64,000 bases of DNA from Achromobacter deleyi (GTDB taxonomy: Bacteria; Pseudomonadota; Gammaproteobacteria; Burkholderiales; Burkholderiaceae_B), in contig NZ_CP065997.1 of assembly GCF_016127315.1 (NCBI RefSeq), positions 6,820,001 to 6,884,000 of the forward strand, written 5' to 3'. Shown here piece after piece: positions 19,677 through 28,410 of the stretch (positions are counted from its first letter, which is position 1; each line of letters begins with the position of its first letter). The position numbers and the translations under genes were made by a program. The notes beneath the pieces were generated by a model, which made no database searches, was not told the DNA's origin, and saw nothing but the letters and a program-made list of their open reading frames with translations.

Positions 19677-21029
19677 TTATTCCTGCGCCATCGAGCGCAG
19701 CGCGTCACGCGCCTTCGTCAGCTGCGCCTGGACGTCGCCCTGGGCGCCGGCGGGCGCCGTCGCCACGGTGGCGCCGTCCAGCACCGCCGCCAGGCCTTCG
19801 GCCGTGGCTTGCAGCAGGGTCTCGGGCGATTCCGCCTGCAGGCGACGCATCAGCGCGCCGGCTTCCTTGGGATCGGCGAAGCGTTGCGACAGCAGCAGTT
19901 CCTCGCCATCGGCGGCCAGGAAGCGGAAACGGAAGCCGCCGTCCTCGTCGCGGAAGCTGACGAAACGCGCGCCCTTGCCCTTTTCCTTCTTGGCCGGCGC
20001 GTCCTTGCCCGGCGCCTGCGCATTCAGGTTGCGCAGGCCCACGGCCTCGCGCAGTTCGCGCATCATCGGCACCGCCAGCTTGCGCGCCTTGGCGGCGCCG
20101 GCCTGCAGCACGTCCTCGATGCGCCCGGGGTTGGCCATCAGGTCGAAGTAGCGCTCGCGCATCGGCGCCAACAGGTTCTCCAGGTGGTCGTAGAGCGCCT
20201 GCTTGGCCTCGCCCCAGCCCAGGCCTTCCTCGAGCTGCTTGCGGAACGCCGCGGCCTGTTCGTGCGTGGCGAAGGCGCGGTAGATGGTGTACAGGTGCGA
20301 GCCCTCGGCGTCCTTGGGTTCGCCCGGTTCGCGCGAGTCGGTGACGATGCGCATGATCGAGGCGCGCAGCGCCTTGGCGCCGCCCTCGAACAGCGGAATG
20401 GTGTTGTTGTAGCTCTTGGACATCTTGCGGCCGTCCAGGCCCGGCAAGGTGGCCACGTCTTCCTCGATGGCGACCTCGGGCAGCGTGAAGTACTCGCGGC
20501 CGTACAGGTGATTGAAGCGCTGGGCGATGTCGCGCGCCATTTCCAGGTGCTGGATCTGGTCGCGGCCCACCGGCACCTTATTGGCGTTGAACATGACGAT
20601 GTCCGCGGCCATCAGCACCGGATACGAGAACAGGCCCATGGTCACGCCGTCGTCGGGATCCACGCCCTTGGCCACGTTCTGGTCGACCGAGGCCTTGTAG
20701 GCGTGCGCGCGGTTCATCAGGCCCTTGGCCGTGACGCAGGTCAGCAGCCAGCTCAGCTCCGGGATCTCGGGGATGTCCGACTGGCGGTAGAAGGTCACGC
20801 GTTCGGGATCGAGGCCCACCGCCAGCCAGGTGGCGGCGATTTCAAGCCGCGAGCGGGCCACGCGGGCCGGATCGTCGCACTTGATCAGCGCGTGGTAGTC
20901 GGCCAGGAAGAAAAACGCGTCGACACCCGGTTGCGTGCTGGCCTGGACCGCCGGGCGGATCGCGCCAGCGTAGTTGCCGAGGTGAGGGGTTCCAGAGGTG
21001 GTGATGCCAGTAAGGACGCGGGTGTTCAT
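19677..21029 (-). CDS. trpS: Tryptophanyl-tRNA synthetase with C-terminal DUF1508-like extension
   Basis: 450-residue class I aminoacyl-tRNA synthetase charging tRNA-Trp in the cytoplasm. The HIGH-like signature is TPHLGNY and the KMSKS loop is [10 protein letters not shown]. Typical bacterial TrpS is about 335 residues. Here a Lys/Ala linker ([12 protein letters not shown]) leads to an extra segment (about residues 354-450). Its first part, [27 protein letters not shown] in two pieces, resembles the YegP/DUF1508 repeat, and a helical tail follows. ATG 21029 ([11 protein letters not shown]) was chosen as the conserved start. Confidence 0.93.
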   Translation of the reverse strand: MNTRVLTGITTSGTPHLGNYAGAIRPAVQASTQPGVDAFFFLADYHALIKCDDPARVARSRLEIAATWLAVGLDPERVTFYRQSDIPEIPELSWLLTCVTAKGLMNRAHAYKASVDQNVAKGVDPDDGVTMGLFSYPVLMAADIVMFNANKVPVGRDQIQHLEMARDIAQRFNHLYGREYFTLPEVAIEEDVATLPGLDGRKMSKSYNNTIPLFEGGAKALRASIMRIVTDSREPGEPKDAEGSHLYTIYRAFATHEQAAAFRKQLEEGLGWGEAKQALYDHLENLLAPMRERYFDLMANPGRIEDVLQAGAAKARKLAVPMMRELREAVGLRNLNAQAPGKDAPAKKEKGKGARFVSFRDEDGGFRFRFLAADGEELLLSQRFADPKEAGALMRRLQAESPETLLQATAEGLAAVLDGATVATAPAGAQGDVQAQLTKARDALRSMAQE

Positions 21030-21090
21030 GGACGATGCAGGCGTTTGCTTGGTGAAACGCCCAGTGTAACGTGCCACGCGGGCGCCGCGC

Positions 21091-21414
21091 TTACAGGACG
21101 GCCAGCAGCGGCGCGGCCAGCGCGCACAGCCCGCCGGCCGTCAGCGCGGCGCGTGGCCGGAAGGTCAGGAACCAGATCAGCAGCAGGCCGGCGATGCTGA
21201 GGATGCCGATCCATTCGATGGTGCCGTAGCTCCAGCCCCAGACCGCGGCCGAGGCGCACAGCGACAACGCCAGCGCCAGCCAGCCGAAGGTGCGCAGCGG
21301 CACGCGGTGGCGGCGCGGCAAGGCGCGGTCGAACAGGTCCTCGTAGTGACGATCCATGCCCAGGCACAGGGCGGAGAATCCCGCGTAGGCAAGGCAGAAG
21401 GCGGCGAGCGTCAT
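21091..21414 (-). CDS. DUF3325 small inner membrane protein
   Basis: 107 residues with three to four hydrophobic segments ([72 protein letters not shown]). The MDRHYEDLF segment after the first helix is typical of DUF3325. It follows the PepSY gene by six bases with the ribosome binding site GAGGTGA overlapping that gene's end. Function is unknown. Its position at the end of the siderophore-receptor locus suggests an accessory role in iron release or reduction. Confidence 0.85.
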   Translation of the reverse strand: MTLAAFCLAYAGFSALCLGMDRHYEDLFDRALPRRHRVPLRTFGWLALALSLCASAAVWGWSYGTIEWIGILSIAGLLLIWFLTFRPRAALTAGGLCALAAPLLAVL

Positions 21415-21420
21415 GGCGTA

Positions 21421-23124
21421 TCACCTCGGTTCATAGGCGGCTTCGGAAGGGGAATGCGAGGGCGTCAGGTCGGGCGTGGCGGGACGGGTCCGAGCCTGCG
21501 CTTGCGCTTGCACCGGGGCGGGCGTTTCGGCGGCCGTCGCGGCGCGGGCGCGGGCTGGCGCCTTGGTGGCGCCCTTGGCCGGCGCCTTGCGCGCGCGGGC
21601 GGCCTTGCGCGCCATCCAGCCCAGGAGCAGCGCGCCGGCCAGGCAGGTCAGGTCGAAACCGGCCATGACCCAGTCGCCCGCCGGCAGCGACACGCCGAGG
21701 TGGCGCGACGTGGTCAAGGCGTTGACCACCGGCACCAGCGCCAGCGAGGCCGCGGCCAGCGTCAGCAGGTCGACCCACTTGCGCTTGTGGAACAGGAACG
21801 CGTACACCAGCGACAGGCCCCAGGCGCTGAAGAACGCGCGCACTTCCCACAACTGGCGGCCCGGCAGGTCGGCCGGCACCAGGCGGTTGGTCCAGAAGAA
21901 CGCGGCGACCGCGATGAAGAGGCCGGCGATGGTGCCGGCGTTCAGGCCGTCCACCAGGCGCAGCGAGAAGGCCTCGCGCGCGCCGGGTCGCGCCTTCTGG
22001 CGGCGCTTGGCGATCCACAGCACCAGGCCGGAACCGACCATGCCCGTACCCGCCAGGCTGACCAGGAAATAGAACCAGCGCAGCAACGGCTCGGCGAACA
22101 GCCCCAGGTGCAGTCCGATGACCACGCCGGCGGTGCGCATGGTGGGAGTCAATTCGTCCTGCCCTTCCTGGAAGGCGCCGGTGACGCCGTCGAACCTCGC
22201 ATACGGCGCGAGCCGGCCGTAGGACACGCCGTCCGCCGCATCGCGCGCCAGGGTCACCGTGGCGCCAGCATCGCCAGGATTGTTGACCGTGACGCGGCCG
22301 ACCCGCCCATGCCAACGCTGCTCGACCTGTTCGACCAGCGGAGCAAGCGCCACCAACGGCGCCGGCTCATTGCGAGGCGGCGAGACCTTGAAGCCCGGGA
22401 ACATGTCGTCGGCGTACTGGCGCGGGTTTTCGTAGGCGGCCAGGATGCCGGCCGGCAGCAGCATGCTGGCGAACAACAGCAGGCCACTGAACGTGATCAT
22501 CAAATGGAACGGCAACCCCAGCACCGACAGCGCGTTGTGGCCATCCATCCAGGCCCGCTGGCCGCCCTTCTTCGGGCGGAAGGTGAAGAAGTCGGCGAAG
22601 ATCTTCTTGTGCGTGATGATGCCGCTGATGATGGCCACCAGCATGAACATGCCGGCGATGCTGGCGAGCCAGCGCCCCCACGGGAACGCCGTCTCGAGTT
22701 CGAAATGGAAGCGGTAGAAGAAGTCGCCGCCGCGCGTCTCGCGACCCTCGACGGCCTGGCCGGTCAGTGGGTCGAGCTTGGCGCGCACGAAGCCGCGCTC
22801 GCCCGGCTTGGGTTTCTGCACCTGGTACAGCAGCAGGATCTCCGGTTCGCGGTCGGAGGGCGGCGTGATGAACCAGCGCTTGGCGTCGGGCGCGTGCTCG
22901 GTCAGGTAGCGCTGCGCCATGGCCACGGACTCGAGCGTGGGGGCGGCCTTCACCTGGATCTCGGGCTGCATCCAGCGGGTGATCTCGGGACGGAAGAACG
23001 ACAGCGTGCCGGTCAGGAACATCGCGAACAGCACCCAGCCGAGGATCAGCCCCGACCAGGTGTGCAGCCACGACATGGATTGGCGCAGGCCTTCGCCTTG
23101 CGCTTTTCCGGTACTCGGTTTCAT
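21421..23124 (-). CDS. PepSY-TM protein, putative ferrisiderophore reductase
   Basis: 567-residue inner membrane protein of the PepSY-associated TM family (PiuB/FoxB/FpvG type). N-terminal helix WLHTWSGLILGWVLFAMFLTG carries the conserved HxWxG pattern. A periplasmic PepSY-like region, helix pairs with His residues (GHNALSVLGLPFHLMITFSG; VIGLHLGLF) and several C-terminal helices follow, ending in an Ala/Pro-rich tail of about 60 residues. Homologues such as FpvG reduce or help remove iron from siderophores at the inner membrane. Start and upstream stop overlap (ATGA), so it is coupled to the DUF3649 gene. Confidence 0.88.
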   Translation of the reverse strand: MKPSTGKAQGEGLRQSMSWLHTWSGLILGWVLFAMFLTGTLSFFRPEITRWMQPEIQVKAAPTLESVAMAQRYLTEHAPDAKRWFITPPSDREPEILLLYQVQKPKPGERGFVRAKLDPLTGQAVEGRETRGGDFFYRFHFELETAFPWGRWLASIAGMFMLVAIISGIITHKKIFADFFTFRPKKGGQRAWMDGHNALSVLGLPFHLMITFSGLLLFASMLLPAGILAAYENPRQYADDMFPGFKVSPPRNEPAPLVALAPLVEQVEQRWHGRVGRVTVNNPGDAGATVTLARDAADGVSYGRLAPYARFDGVTGAFQEGQDELTPTMRTAGVVIGLHLGLFAEPLLRWFYFLVSLAGTGMVGSGLVLWIAKRRQKARPGAREAFSLRLVDGLNAGTIAGLFIAVAAFFWTNRLVPADLPGRQLWEVRAFFSAWGLSLVYAFLFHKRKWVDLLTLAAASLALVPVVNALTTSRHLGVSLPAGDWVMAGFDLTCLAGALLLGWMARKAARARKAPAKGATKAPARARAATAAETPAPVQAQAQARTRPATPDLTPSHSPSEAAYEPR

Positions 23125-23429
23125 GCGCCCCCCACCATGCGGCCGATCAGGAACAGGCCGCCGAACAGCGCCGCCGGCAACAGAATGCCGGCCCAGGCGC
23201 GCCAGGCGTTGCGGGTGGCGAACACCCAGATGACGCCACAGGTGTAGACCACGAAGGCCGACATCTGCGCCGCGACGACGGCGTCGGCGCGCTGCATGGG
23301 CAGCCAGACGGCCAGGCAGGCCGCAGCCGCCGAGGCCAGGCCGTAGCCGCCGAGGATGGCGGCCAGGGCCCGCGAGGCCACGGCCAGACGGTAGCGCATC
23401 ATGCCTGCGCCGGCTGCGGGAGCTTTCAC
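23121..23429 (-). CDS. DUF3649 small inner membrane protein
   Basis: 102 residues from a GTG (23429) that overlaps the stop of the preceding gene (GTGA); starting instead at the ATG-ATG pair (23402) would give 93. The product has three hydrophobic segments (ASRALAAILGGYGLASAAAACLAVWL, MSAFVVYTCGVIWVF, WAGILLPAALFGGLFLIG), fitting DUF3649. Its end overlaps the PepSY gene by four bases. These overlaps make DUF4198-DUF3649-PepSY-DUF3325 one tight translational unit. The biochemical role is unknown. Confidence 0.82.
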   Translation of the reverse strand: MKAPAAGAGMMRYRLAVASRALAAILGGYGLASAAAACLAVWLPMQRADAVVAAQMSAFVVYTCGVIWVFATRNAWRAWAGILLPAALFGGLFLIGRMVGGA

Positions 23430-24058
23430 TTGGTCACGTTGAAGGTCAGGGTGGAAACGTAGCGGATCTTGGTATAGGCCTTGCCGTCGGCCTCGCCGGC
23501 CTTGTCCTCGACGTGGGCGGCTTCCAGCACGTACTGGCCCGGCCACGGCGTGGTGATCTCGATGCGGCCGTTCTCGTCGCTGTGGAAACGCTTTTCCCAC
23601 TTGGGCGGGCCGAACACGGTGACTTCGGTCTTGGCGAGCGGCTTGCCCTTGAAATGCAGCACGAAGGTGTTGCTGCCCGCGGCGGCCGGCACCAGCTCCA
23701 GGTCGAGCTTGCCCTGGGTGTCTTCGCGGCCGGCCTTGGCGCCGTACTGCATCAGCGTGTCCTTGAACTGGATCGGCTGCGACAGGCGCACGTCGCCCTT
23801 GCCGCTGGTGGCGAACTCGACGAAATCCGCGCCCTCGGCCGACGCCTTGAGTGCCTTGCCGTCAGCGCCGGTCACCACCGGCGCCACCAGGACCTTGCCC
23901 AGGAGGCCGTCGCGCTTTTCACGCAGGTCGTCCGCCCATTCGCCGAAGTACGCCTTTGCCGGCCCCTGGTCGGCCCGCTCGAGCCAGACGAAGTGCGCCT
24001 GCGCCGCGCCGGCGCTGCCCAACAGCGCGATGGCTGCCAAAGTCCTTGCGAATTTCAT
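23426..24058 (-). CDS. DUF4198 periplasmic protein
   Basis: 210 residues with a cleavable signal peptide (MKFARTLAAIALLGSAGAAQA) and mature start HFVWLERADQG. The domain is DUF4198, a transthyretin-like beta sandwich often encoded next to TonB-dependent receptors or metal transporters. The early His and several acidic residues could contact metal, but this is inference. It follows the receptor gene by about 150 bases that include a possible Fur site, so it may have its own iron-controlled promoter. Confidence 0.82.
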   Translation of the reverse strand: MKFARTLAAIALLGSAGAAQAHFVWLERADQGPAKAYFGEWADDLREKRDGLLGKVLVAPVVTGADGKALKASAEGADFVEFATSGKGDVRLSQPIQFKDTLMQYGAKAGREDTQGKLDLELVPAAAGSNTFVLHFKGKPLAKTEVTVFGPPKWEKRFHSDENGRIEITTPWPGQYVLEAAHVEDKAGEADGKAYTKIRYVSTLTFNVTK

Positions 24059-24125
24059 TGTCGATCTTCCTGTTATGAACGCCGGTCCGGAACCGCCCCC
24101 GCGGCGGTTACCGTATCGGCAGGGT

Positions 24126-24144
24126 CTGAATTATAACCATTCTC
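24126..24144 (-). promoter_or_regulatory. Possible Fur box upstream of DUF4198 gene
   Basis: On the minus strand GAGAATGGTTATAATTCAG matches the 19-base Fur consensus at about 12 positions (by eye). It sits about 70 bases upstream of the DUF4198 start, between it and the receptor gene. Confidence 0.4.
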
Positions 24145-24207
24145 ACTACGATGTGAGGCTTTGCGTGCCTGCCCGCCCACGGCCGCGCCGCGAACGGGCA
24201 GTCTGAT

Positions 24208-26718
24208 TTACCAGCGATACCGCAGGCTGGCCTTGATCGAGCGCTGGTAGCCGTACCAGCACCAGGAATCGCCCGAGCACGAGGCGATGTATTCCTTGTC
24301 GAACAGGTTCTGCACGTTCAGCGCCACCTGCATGCCCTTGAGCGACGGCGACACGCGGCCCAGGTCGTAGTCCAGCATCAGGTCGAACAGCGTGACCGAC
24401 GGCACCTTCATGGTGTTGGCCTCGTCGCCGTACGACGACCCGATGTAGCGCACGCCGCCGCCCACGCCCAGGCCGGCCAGCGGGCCGCCCTGCAACTGGT
24501 AGCGGGCCCAGGCCGAGGCCTGCTGCGACGGCACGCCCACCGGCGCCTTGCCCTTGAGGTTCAGTCCCGTGGTGCCGGGATTGGCCTTGGAATAGGCGTT
24601 GTCCAGCAGCGAATAGCCGGCCATCAGCGTCAGGCCGCGCAGCGGTTCGGTCTTGGCCTCGAGTTCGATGCCCTGCGTGCGCAGCTCACCGGACTGGATC
24701 TGGCAGCGCGCATTGGACGTGCCGCACAGGTGCGTCGGGTCCGGATCGGTGGTCAGCATGTTCTCGCGGCGGATGTCGAACGCGGCCACAGACAGCAACG
24801 TCTCGCTGCCCGGCGGCTGGTACTTGATGCCGACCTCGTACTGGTTGCCCTCGATCGGCTTGAACGGCGCGTTGTTCCAGCCGGTGCCCGACTGCGGCTC
24901 GAACGATTCGGAATAGCTGAAGTACGGCGCCACGCCGTTGTCGAAGTTGTAGATCACGCCGAAACGGCCGGTGAAGGCCTCGGCGCGCAACGACGAAGGC
25001 GTGGTGCGACCGGTGGCGATGGCGGTGCTCTCGCCGACGTTGCGCGACCAGTCGTAGCGGCCGCCCAGCAGCACCGAAAGGCGGTCGATCTTGATCTGGT
25101 CCTGGAAGTACAGGCCGGCCTGGTACTGCGTGGTGGTGGCGTCGGTGGAGAAGGCCGGCGCCGGAATGTTCTGGTGGTTGTCCGGGTTCATCACGTCCAG
25201 CGCGGGCGCGTTGCCGAAGCCCGACAGCGTGTCGGTCTTGACGTGCTGGTAATCGAAGCCCAGCAGCACCGTGTGGCCGAAGGCGCCGGTGTCGAAGCGC
25301 GCCTGCAGGTTGTTGTCGATGGTCAGCGCGCCGACCTCGACGTCGGTCGCGATCGCGGCGCGCTGCTGGTAGAGGTAGCGGCTGTCGGTGTAGCCGTAGA
25401 AACGGCTGGACGCGCCGTAGATGCTGCGGTACTTGGCATCGGAATGAGTCCAGCGCAGGCTCTGCGTCGCCTTCAGGCTGTCGCTGAAGCGGTGGTCCAG
25501 CACATAGCCGAGCGAATAGCTCTTGCGGTCGCTCTTCTCGAAATTGGCGTCGCCATCGTAGTAGCTCGGCGACAGGCGGATGCCATCCGGGGCCGACAGC
25601 AACGAACGCATCGGCGGCACGGCGCCGTAGGAACCCATGTCGGGATCGCGCTGGAAGTTCGTCAGCACGGTCAGCGACGTGTCGCCATTGGGCTTCCAGG
25701 TGAACGCCGGCGAAACGAAGTAGCGACGCTCCTTGGTGTGGTCGATCTGGCCGTCGGCCATGTAGCCCGATCCCGCCAGGCGGTACAGGTACTTGCCGTC
25801 CGCATCGAGCGGGCCGCCGAAATCGAAGTTGGCGCGCCGGTAGTCGTAGTTGCCGACCTGCAGCTCGACTTCATGCAGGGCTTCTTCCAGCGGCCGCTTG
25901 CTGACCTGGTTGACCACGCCGCCGGGGCCGCCCTGCCCGTACATCACCGAGGCCGGCCCCTTCAGCACGTCCACGCGCTCCAGGCGGTAGGCGTCCACCT
26001 GCGGCAGGGCATCGCGCCCGCCGAACACCCGCAGGCCGTCCAGGTAGGTCGACGCGGAAAAGCCGCGCACGCTGAACTGGTCCAGCCGCGTGGCGGTGGC
26101 GCCGCGCGTTTCGGTCGCCACGCCGGGCGTGTAGCGCAGCACCTGGTTCAGCGTCTGCGCGCCCTGCTCGGCGATCTGCTCGCGCGTGACCACGGACACC
26201 GATTGCGGCGTCTCGATCAGCGGCGTGTCGGTCTTGGTGGCGCTGACGCTGGCGCCGGCCACATAGCCCACGGTTGGCGCCAGCGCGCTGAGGGAATTGC
26301 CCGACACCGTGACCGGCGCCAGCGTATGCGCATCGCCCGCCTGCGCGGCCGGGGCCGCCACCAGCGTCCAGGTGTTGCCGGACTGGGCGCGCGCCTGCAG
26401 GCCGCTGCCCGCCAGGATGCGGGCAAAGCCGGCGCCCACCGAATAGGCGCCGTCCAGGCCGCCGGAACGCAGACCGCGCACCTGGGCCGGATCGAACGAC
26501 AGCACCACGCCGGCGCTGCGCGCGAACTGGGTCAAGGCATCGCCGAGCGGACCGGCGGCGATCTGGTAGGTGCGCGGCGCCTGGGCGGCGGCGGGCGAGG
26601 CTTGCGCCCAGGCGGCGGGCGCGGCGGCCAGCCAGGCGCCGGCGCAGGTCGCGGCAAGCACGGCCAGGCGGCCGGCGGTCAAGGTCGCGCGAGGGCGCGG
26701 GCAGGATGAAGCGGACAC
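24208..26718 (-). CDS. TonB-dependent siderophore receptor with signalling (STN) domain
   Basis: 836-residue outer membrane transducer-type receptor. Signal peptide ends near AAWAQA. An STN (secretin/TonB short N-terminal) domain spans about residues 50-120 (YQIAAGPLGDALTQFARSAG), a plug domain follows (TPQSVSVVTREQIAEQGAQTL ... DGLRVFGGRD ... VDVLKGPASVMYGQGGPGG) and then a 22-strand barrel ending in the aromatic KASLRYRW. The STN domain plus the fecI-fecR genes upstream mean ligand occupancy is signalled to a sigma factor. Sequence style resembles FpvA/FhuE-type siderophore receptors; the ligand cannot be named. Confidence 0.93.
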   Translation of the reverse strand: MSASSCPRPRATLTAGRLAVLAATCAGAWLAAAPAAWAQASPAAAQAPRTYQIAAGPLGDALTQFARSAGVVLSFDPAQVRGLRSGGLDGAYSVGAGFARILAGSGLQARAQSGNTWTLVAAPAAQAGDAHTLAPVTVSGNSLSALAPTVGYVAGASVSATKTDTPLIETPQSVSVVTREQIAEQGAQTLNQVLRYTPGVATETRGATATRLDQFSVRGFSASTYLDGLRVFGGRDALPQVDAYRLERVDVLKGPASVMYGQGGPGGVVNQVSKRPLEEALHEVELQVGNYDYRRANFDFGGPLDADGKYLYRLAGSGYMADGQIDHTKERRYFVSPAFTWKPNGDTSLTVLTNFQRDPDMGSYGAVPPMRSLLSAPDGIRLSPSYYDGDANFEKSDRKSYSLGYVLDHRFSDSLKATQSLRWTHSDAKYRSIYGASSRFYGYTDSRYLYQQRAAIATDVEVGALTIDNNLQARFDTGAFGHTVLLGFDYQHVKTDTLSGFGNAPALDVMNPDNHQNIPAPAFSTDATTTQYQAGLYFQDQIKIDRLSVLLGGRYDWSRNVGESTAIATGRTTPSSLRAEAFTGRFGVIYNFDNGVAPYFSYSESFEPQSGTGWNNAPFKPIEGNQYEVGIKYQPPGSETLLSVAAFDIRRENMLTTDPDPTHLCGTSNARCQIQSGELRTQGIELEAKTEPLRGLTLMAGYSLLDNAYSKANPGTTGLNLKGKAPVGVPSQQASAWARYQLQGGPLAGLGVGGGVRYIGSSYGDEANTMKVPSVTLFDLMLDYDLGRVSPSLKGMQVALNVQNLFDKEYIASCSGDSWCWYGYQRSIKASLRYRW

Positions 26719-26807
26719 GAAAAACTCCCTGTACGTAGGTCTCTATCTCTGCCTTTCCGTACCGGGAACAAAAACCTGCAATGCGTCGAGCGAGAAAATT
26801 GTAACGA

Positions 26808-27764
26808 TCAGGCCGTGCGTGGCTCGACTTGCAGCCAATACTGCGTGTGGCGCGTCACCACGATGGGCAGGGCCGGCTCCAGCGCCCTGAGCGCGCGTTC
26901 GGCGTCGTCCAGCGGAAAGACGCCCGACAGCCGCAGGGCGGCCACCGCCGGGTCCACGCGGATCACGCCGATCCGCTGGCGCGCCAGGTAGTGGGCGAAG
27001 GCATCCAGGCGCCAGTCCTTGGCCACCACCAGGCCATCGACCCAGGCCAGGCGGTCCGGGTCCGCGGCATGCCGCTCGACGCTCCCCTGCGCGCCATAGG
27101 TCAGGCGTTCGCCCGCCTCGACCTGGGCCTGCTGCCCATCGCGCAGCAGCGCGACGCTGCCGTGGTAGACCCCCAGCCGCGCGCCGTCGTCGGTGCGCCG
27201 TACGTCGAAGCGCGCGTTCTCGGCCAGCAGCACGCCATAGCCCGTATCCACCCGCAGCGCCGCCGCGCCCGGTCGCGCTTGCGCGTGGACCAGGATCTCG
27301 CCGCGCAGCAGGTCGATGCCGCGCGCGCCGCCATCGAGCCGCAAGCGCAGCGCGCTGTCGCTGTTCAAGGTGACGTGCAGGCCATCGGCCACGGCGACCG
27401 CGCGCCGTTCGCCAACGCCGGTGCTCAGGTCCGCCGCCAGCCGTTGCCACGGCGTGTGCCGGTATCCGGCCCATCCCGCCACCCCGACACCCGCAAGCGT
27501 CAGCATGGCGCGCAAGGCGCGGCGGCGACCGGCCGGATCCGGAGCGTCCAGCGCCGCATGCGCCAATGCCGCGGGAACCCGGCGCGCATCGCGGCCGATC
27601 ATTTCCAGCCGTTCCCAGGCCTGCCGGTGCAGGGGATCCCGCGCCAGCCAGGCATCACAGGCGTCGCGGTCGCGCGCATCGGCCTGGCCGGATTGCAGGC
27701 GGGCCCACCAGGCGATGGCTTCGCGCACCACGGACTCCGGCGGCCTGCCGATGGCGCTAGTCAT
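26808..27764 (-). CDS. fecR: FecR family anti-sigma factor/regulator
   Basis: 318-residue inner membrane signalling protein that relays receptor occupancy to the ECF sigma factor. N-terminal DUF4880-like region with AIAWWARLQSG and DPLHRQAWERLEMI, a single hydrophobic helix (LTLAGVGVAGWAGY, near residue 95), then the periplasmic FecR domain (ADLSTGVGERRAVAVADGLHVTLNSDS). ATG 27764 overlaps the last codons of the sigma gene by eight bases. It precedes the receptor gene by about 90 bases. Confidence 0.92.
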   Translation of the reverse strand: MTSAIGRPPESVVREAIAWWARLQSGQADARDRDACDAWLARDPLHRQAWERLEMIGRDARRVPAALAHAALDAPDPAGRRRALRAMLTLAGVGVAGWAGYRHTPWQRLAADLSTGVGERRAVAVADGLHVTLNSDSALRLRLDGGARGIDLLRGEILVHAQARPGAAALRVDTGYGVLLAENARFDVRRTDDGARLGVYHGSVALLRDGQQAQVEAGERLTYGAQGSVERHAADPDRLAWVDGLVVAKDWRLDAFAHYLARQRIGVIRVDPAVAALRLSGVFPLDDAERALRALEPALPIVVTRHTQYWLQVEPRTA

Positions 27765-28290
27765 AGAGCGCCGCATAGCAGGCGGACATGGCGCGCACCA
27801 TGTACTGCTGCACGGAACTGAGCGACACGCCGAGCCGCTGCGCGATTTCAGGATAGGTCAGGCCGTCCAGCTGCGACAGCAGGAACGCCGAGCGCGCCTT
27901 GGGCGGCAGGCTGTCGAGCAGCCGGTCGAGCCGCATCAGGGCCTGCATCTGCTCGGCCTGCGTTTCGGGCGACGGCGCATGGGCCTCGGGCATTGAGGCC
28001 AGGTAGGCCAGGTAGGCGTGCTCAAGCGCCGCGTGCCGTTGGTGATCGACCACCAGGCCCTTGGCGATGGTGGTCAGCAGGGCTCGAGCATCAGCCGTGC
28101 GCACCGCCTTGCGGCCCTGGATGACGCGCACGAACACGTCCTGCGCCAGGTCCTCGGCGCGGTGCGCGCAGCCGAGCTTGCGGCGCAGCCAGCCGAACAG
28201 CCACGGCCGATGGTCGCGGTACAGGCCATCGACGGGCGTGACGGACGCATCGGCGCAAGAGACCGAAGACGGGATGAAGGGGGAAGACAC
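27757..28290 (-). CDS. fecI: ECF sigma factor, FecI-like
   Basis: 177-residue extracytoplasmic function sigma factor. Region 2 (YRDHRPWLFGWLRRKLGCAH, AEDLAQDVFVRVI) and region 4 (LDSLPPKARSAFLLSQLDGL, YPEIAQRLGVSLSSVQQYMV) are clear. It starts with GTG and probably recruits RNA polymerase to the receptor operon when FecR signals. A good Fur box about 45 bases upstream suggests iron repression of the whole cascade. Confidence 0.93.
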   Translation of the reverse strand: MSSPFIPSSVSCADASVTPVDGLYRDHRPWLFGWLRRKLGCAHRAEDLAQDVFVRVIQGRKAVRTADARALLTTIAKGLVVDHQRHAALEHAYLAYLASMPEAHAPSPETQAEQMQALMRLDRLLDSLPPKARSAFLLSQLDGLTYPEIAQRLGVSLSSVQQYMVRAMSACYAALYD

Positions 28291-28333
28291 TTGAAGACTG
28301 CGGTACGGGACCTGAAGTCTTCGGATCTTAATT

Positions 28334-28352
28334 GATAATGACTTGCATTACT
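28334..28352 (-). promoter_or_regulatory. Fur box upstream of fecI
   Basis: GATAATGACTTGCATTACT matches the 19-base Fur consensus GATAATGATAATCATTATC at 13 positions, including GATAATGA and CATTA. It is within the fecI promoter region. Confidence 0.75.
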
Positions 28353-28410
28353 AACACTAACCACGCAAACCGCCCCGCTCGCGTCCACGAGACAGGCGCT
28401 TGCGGCATAA

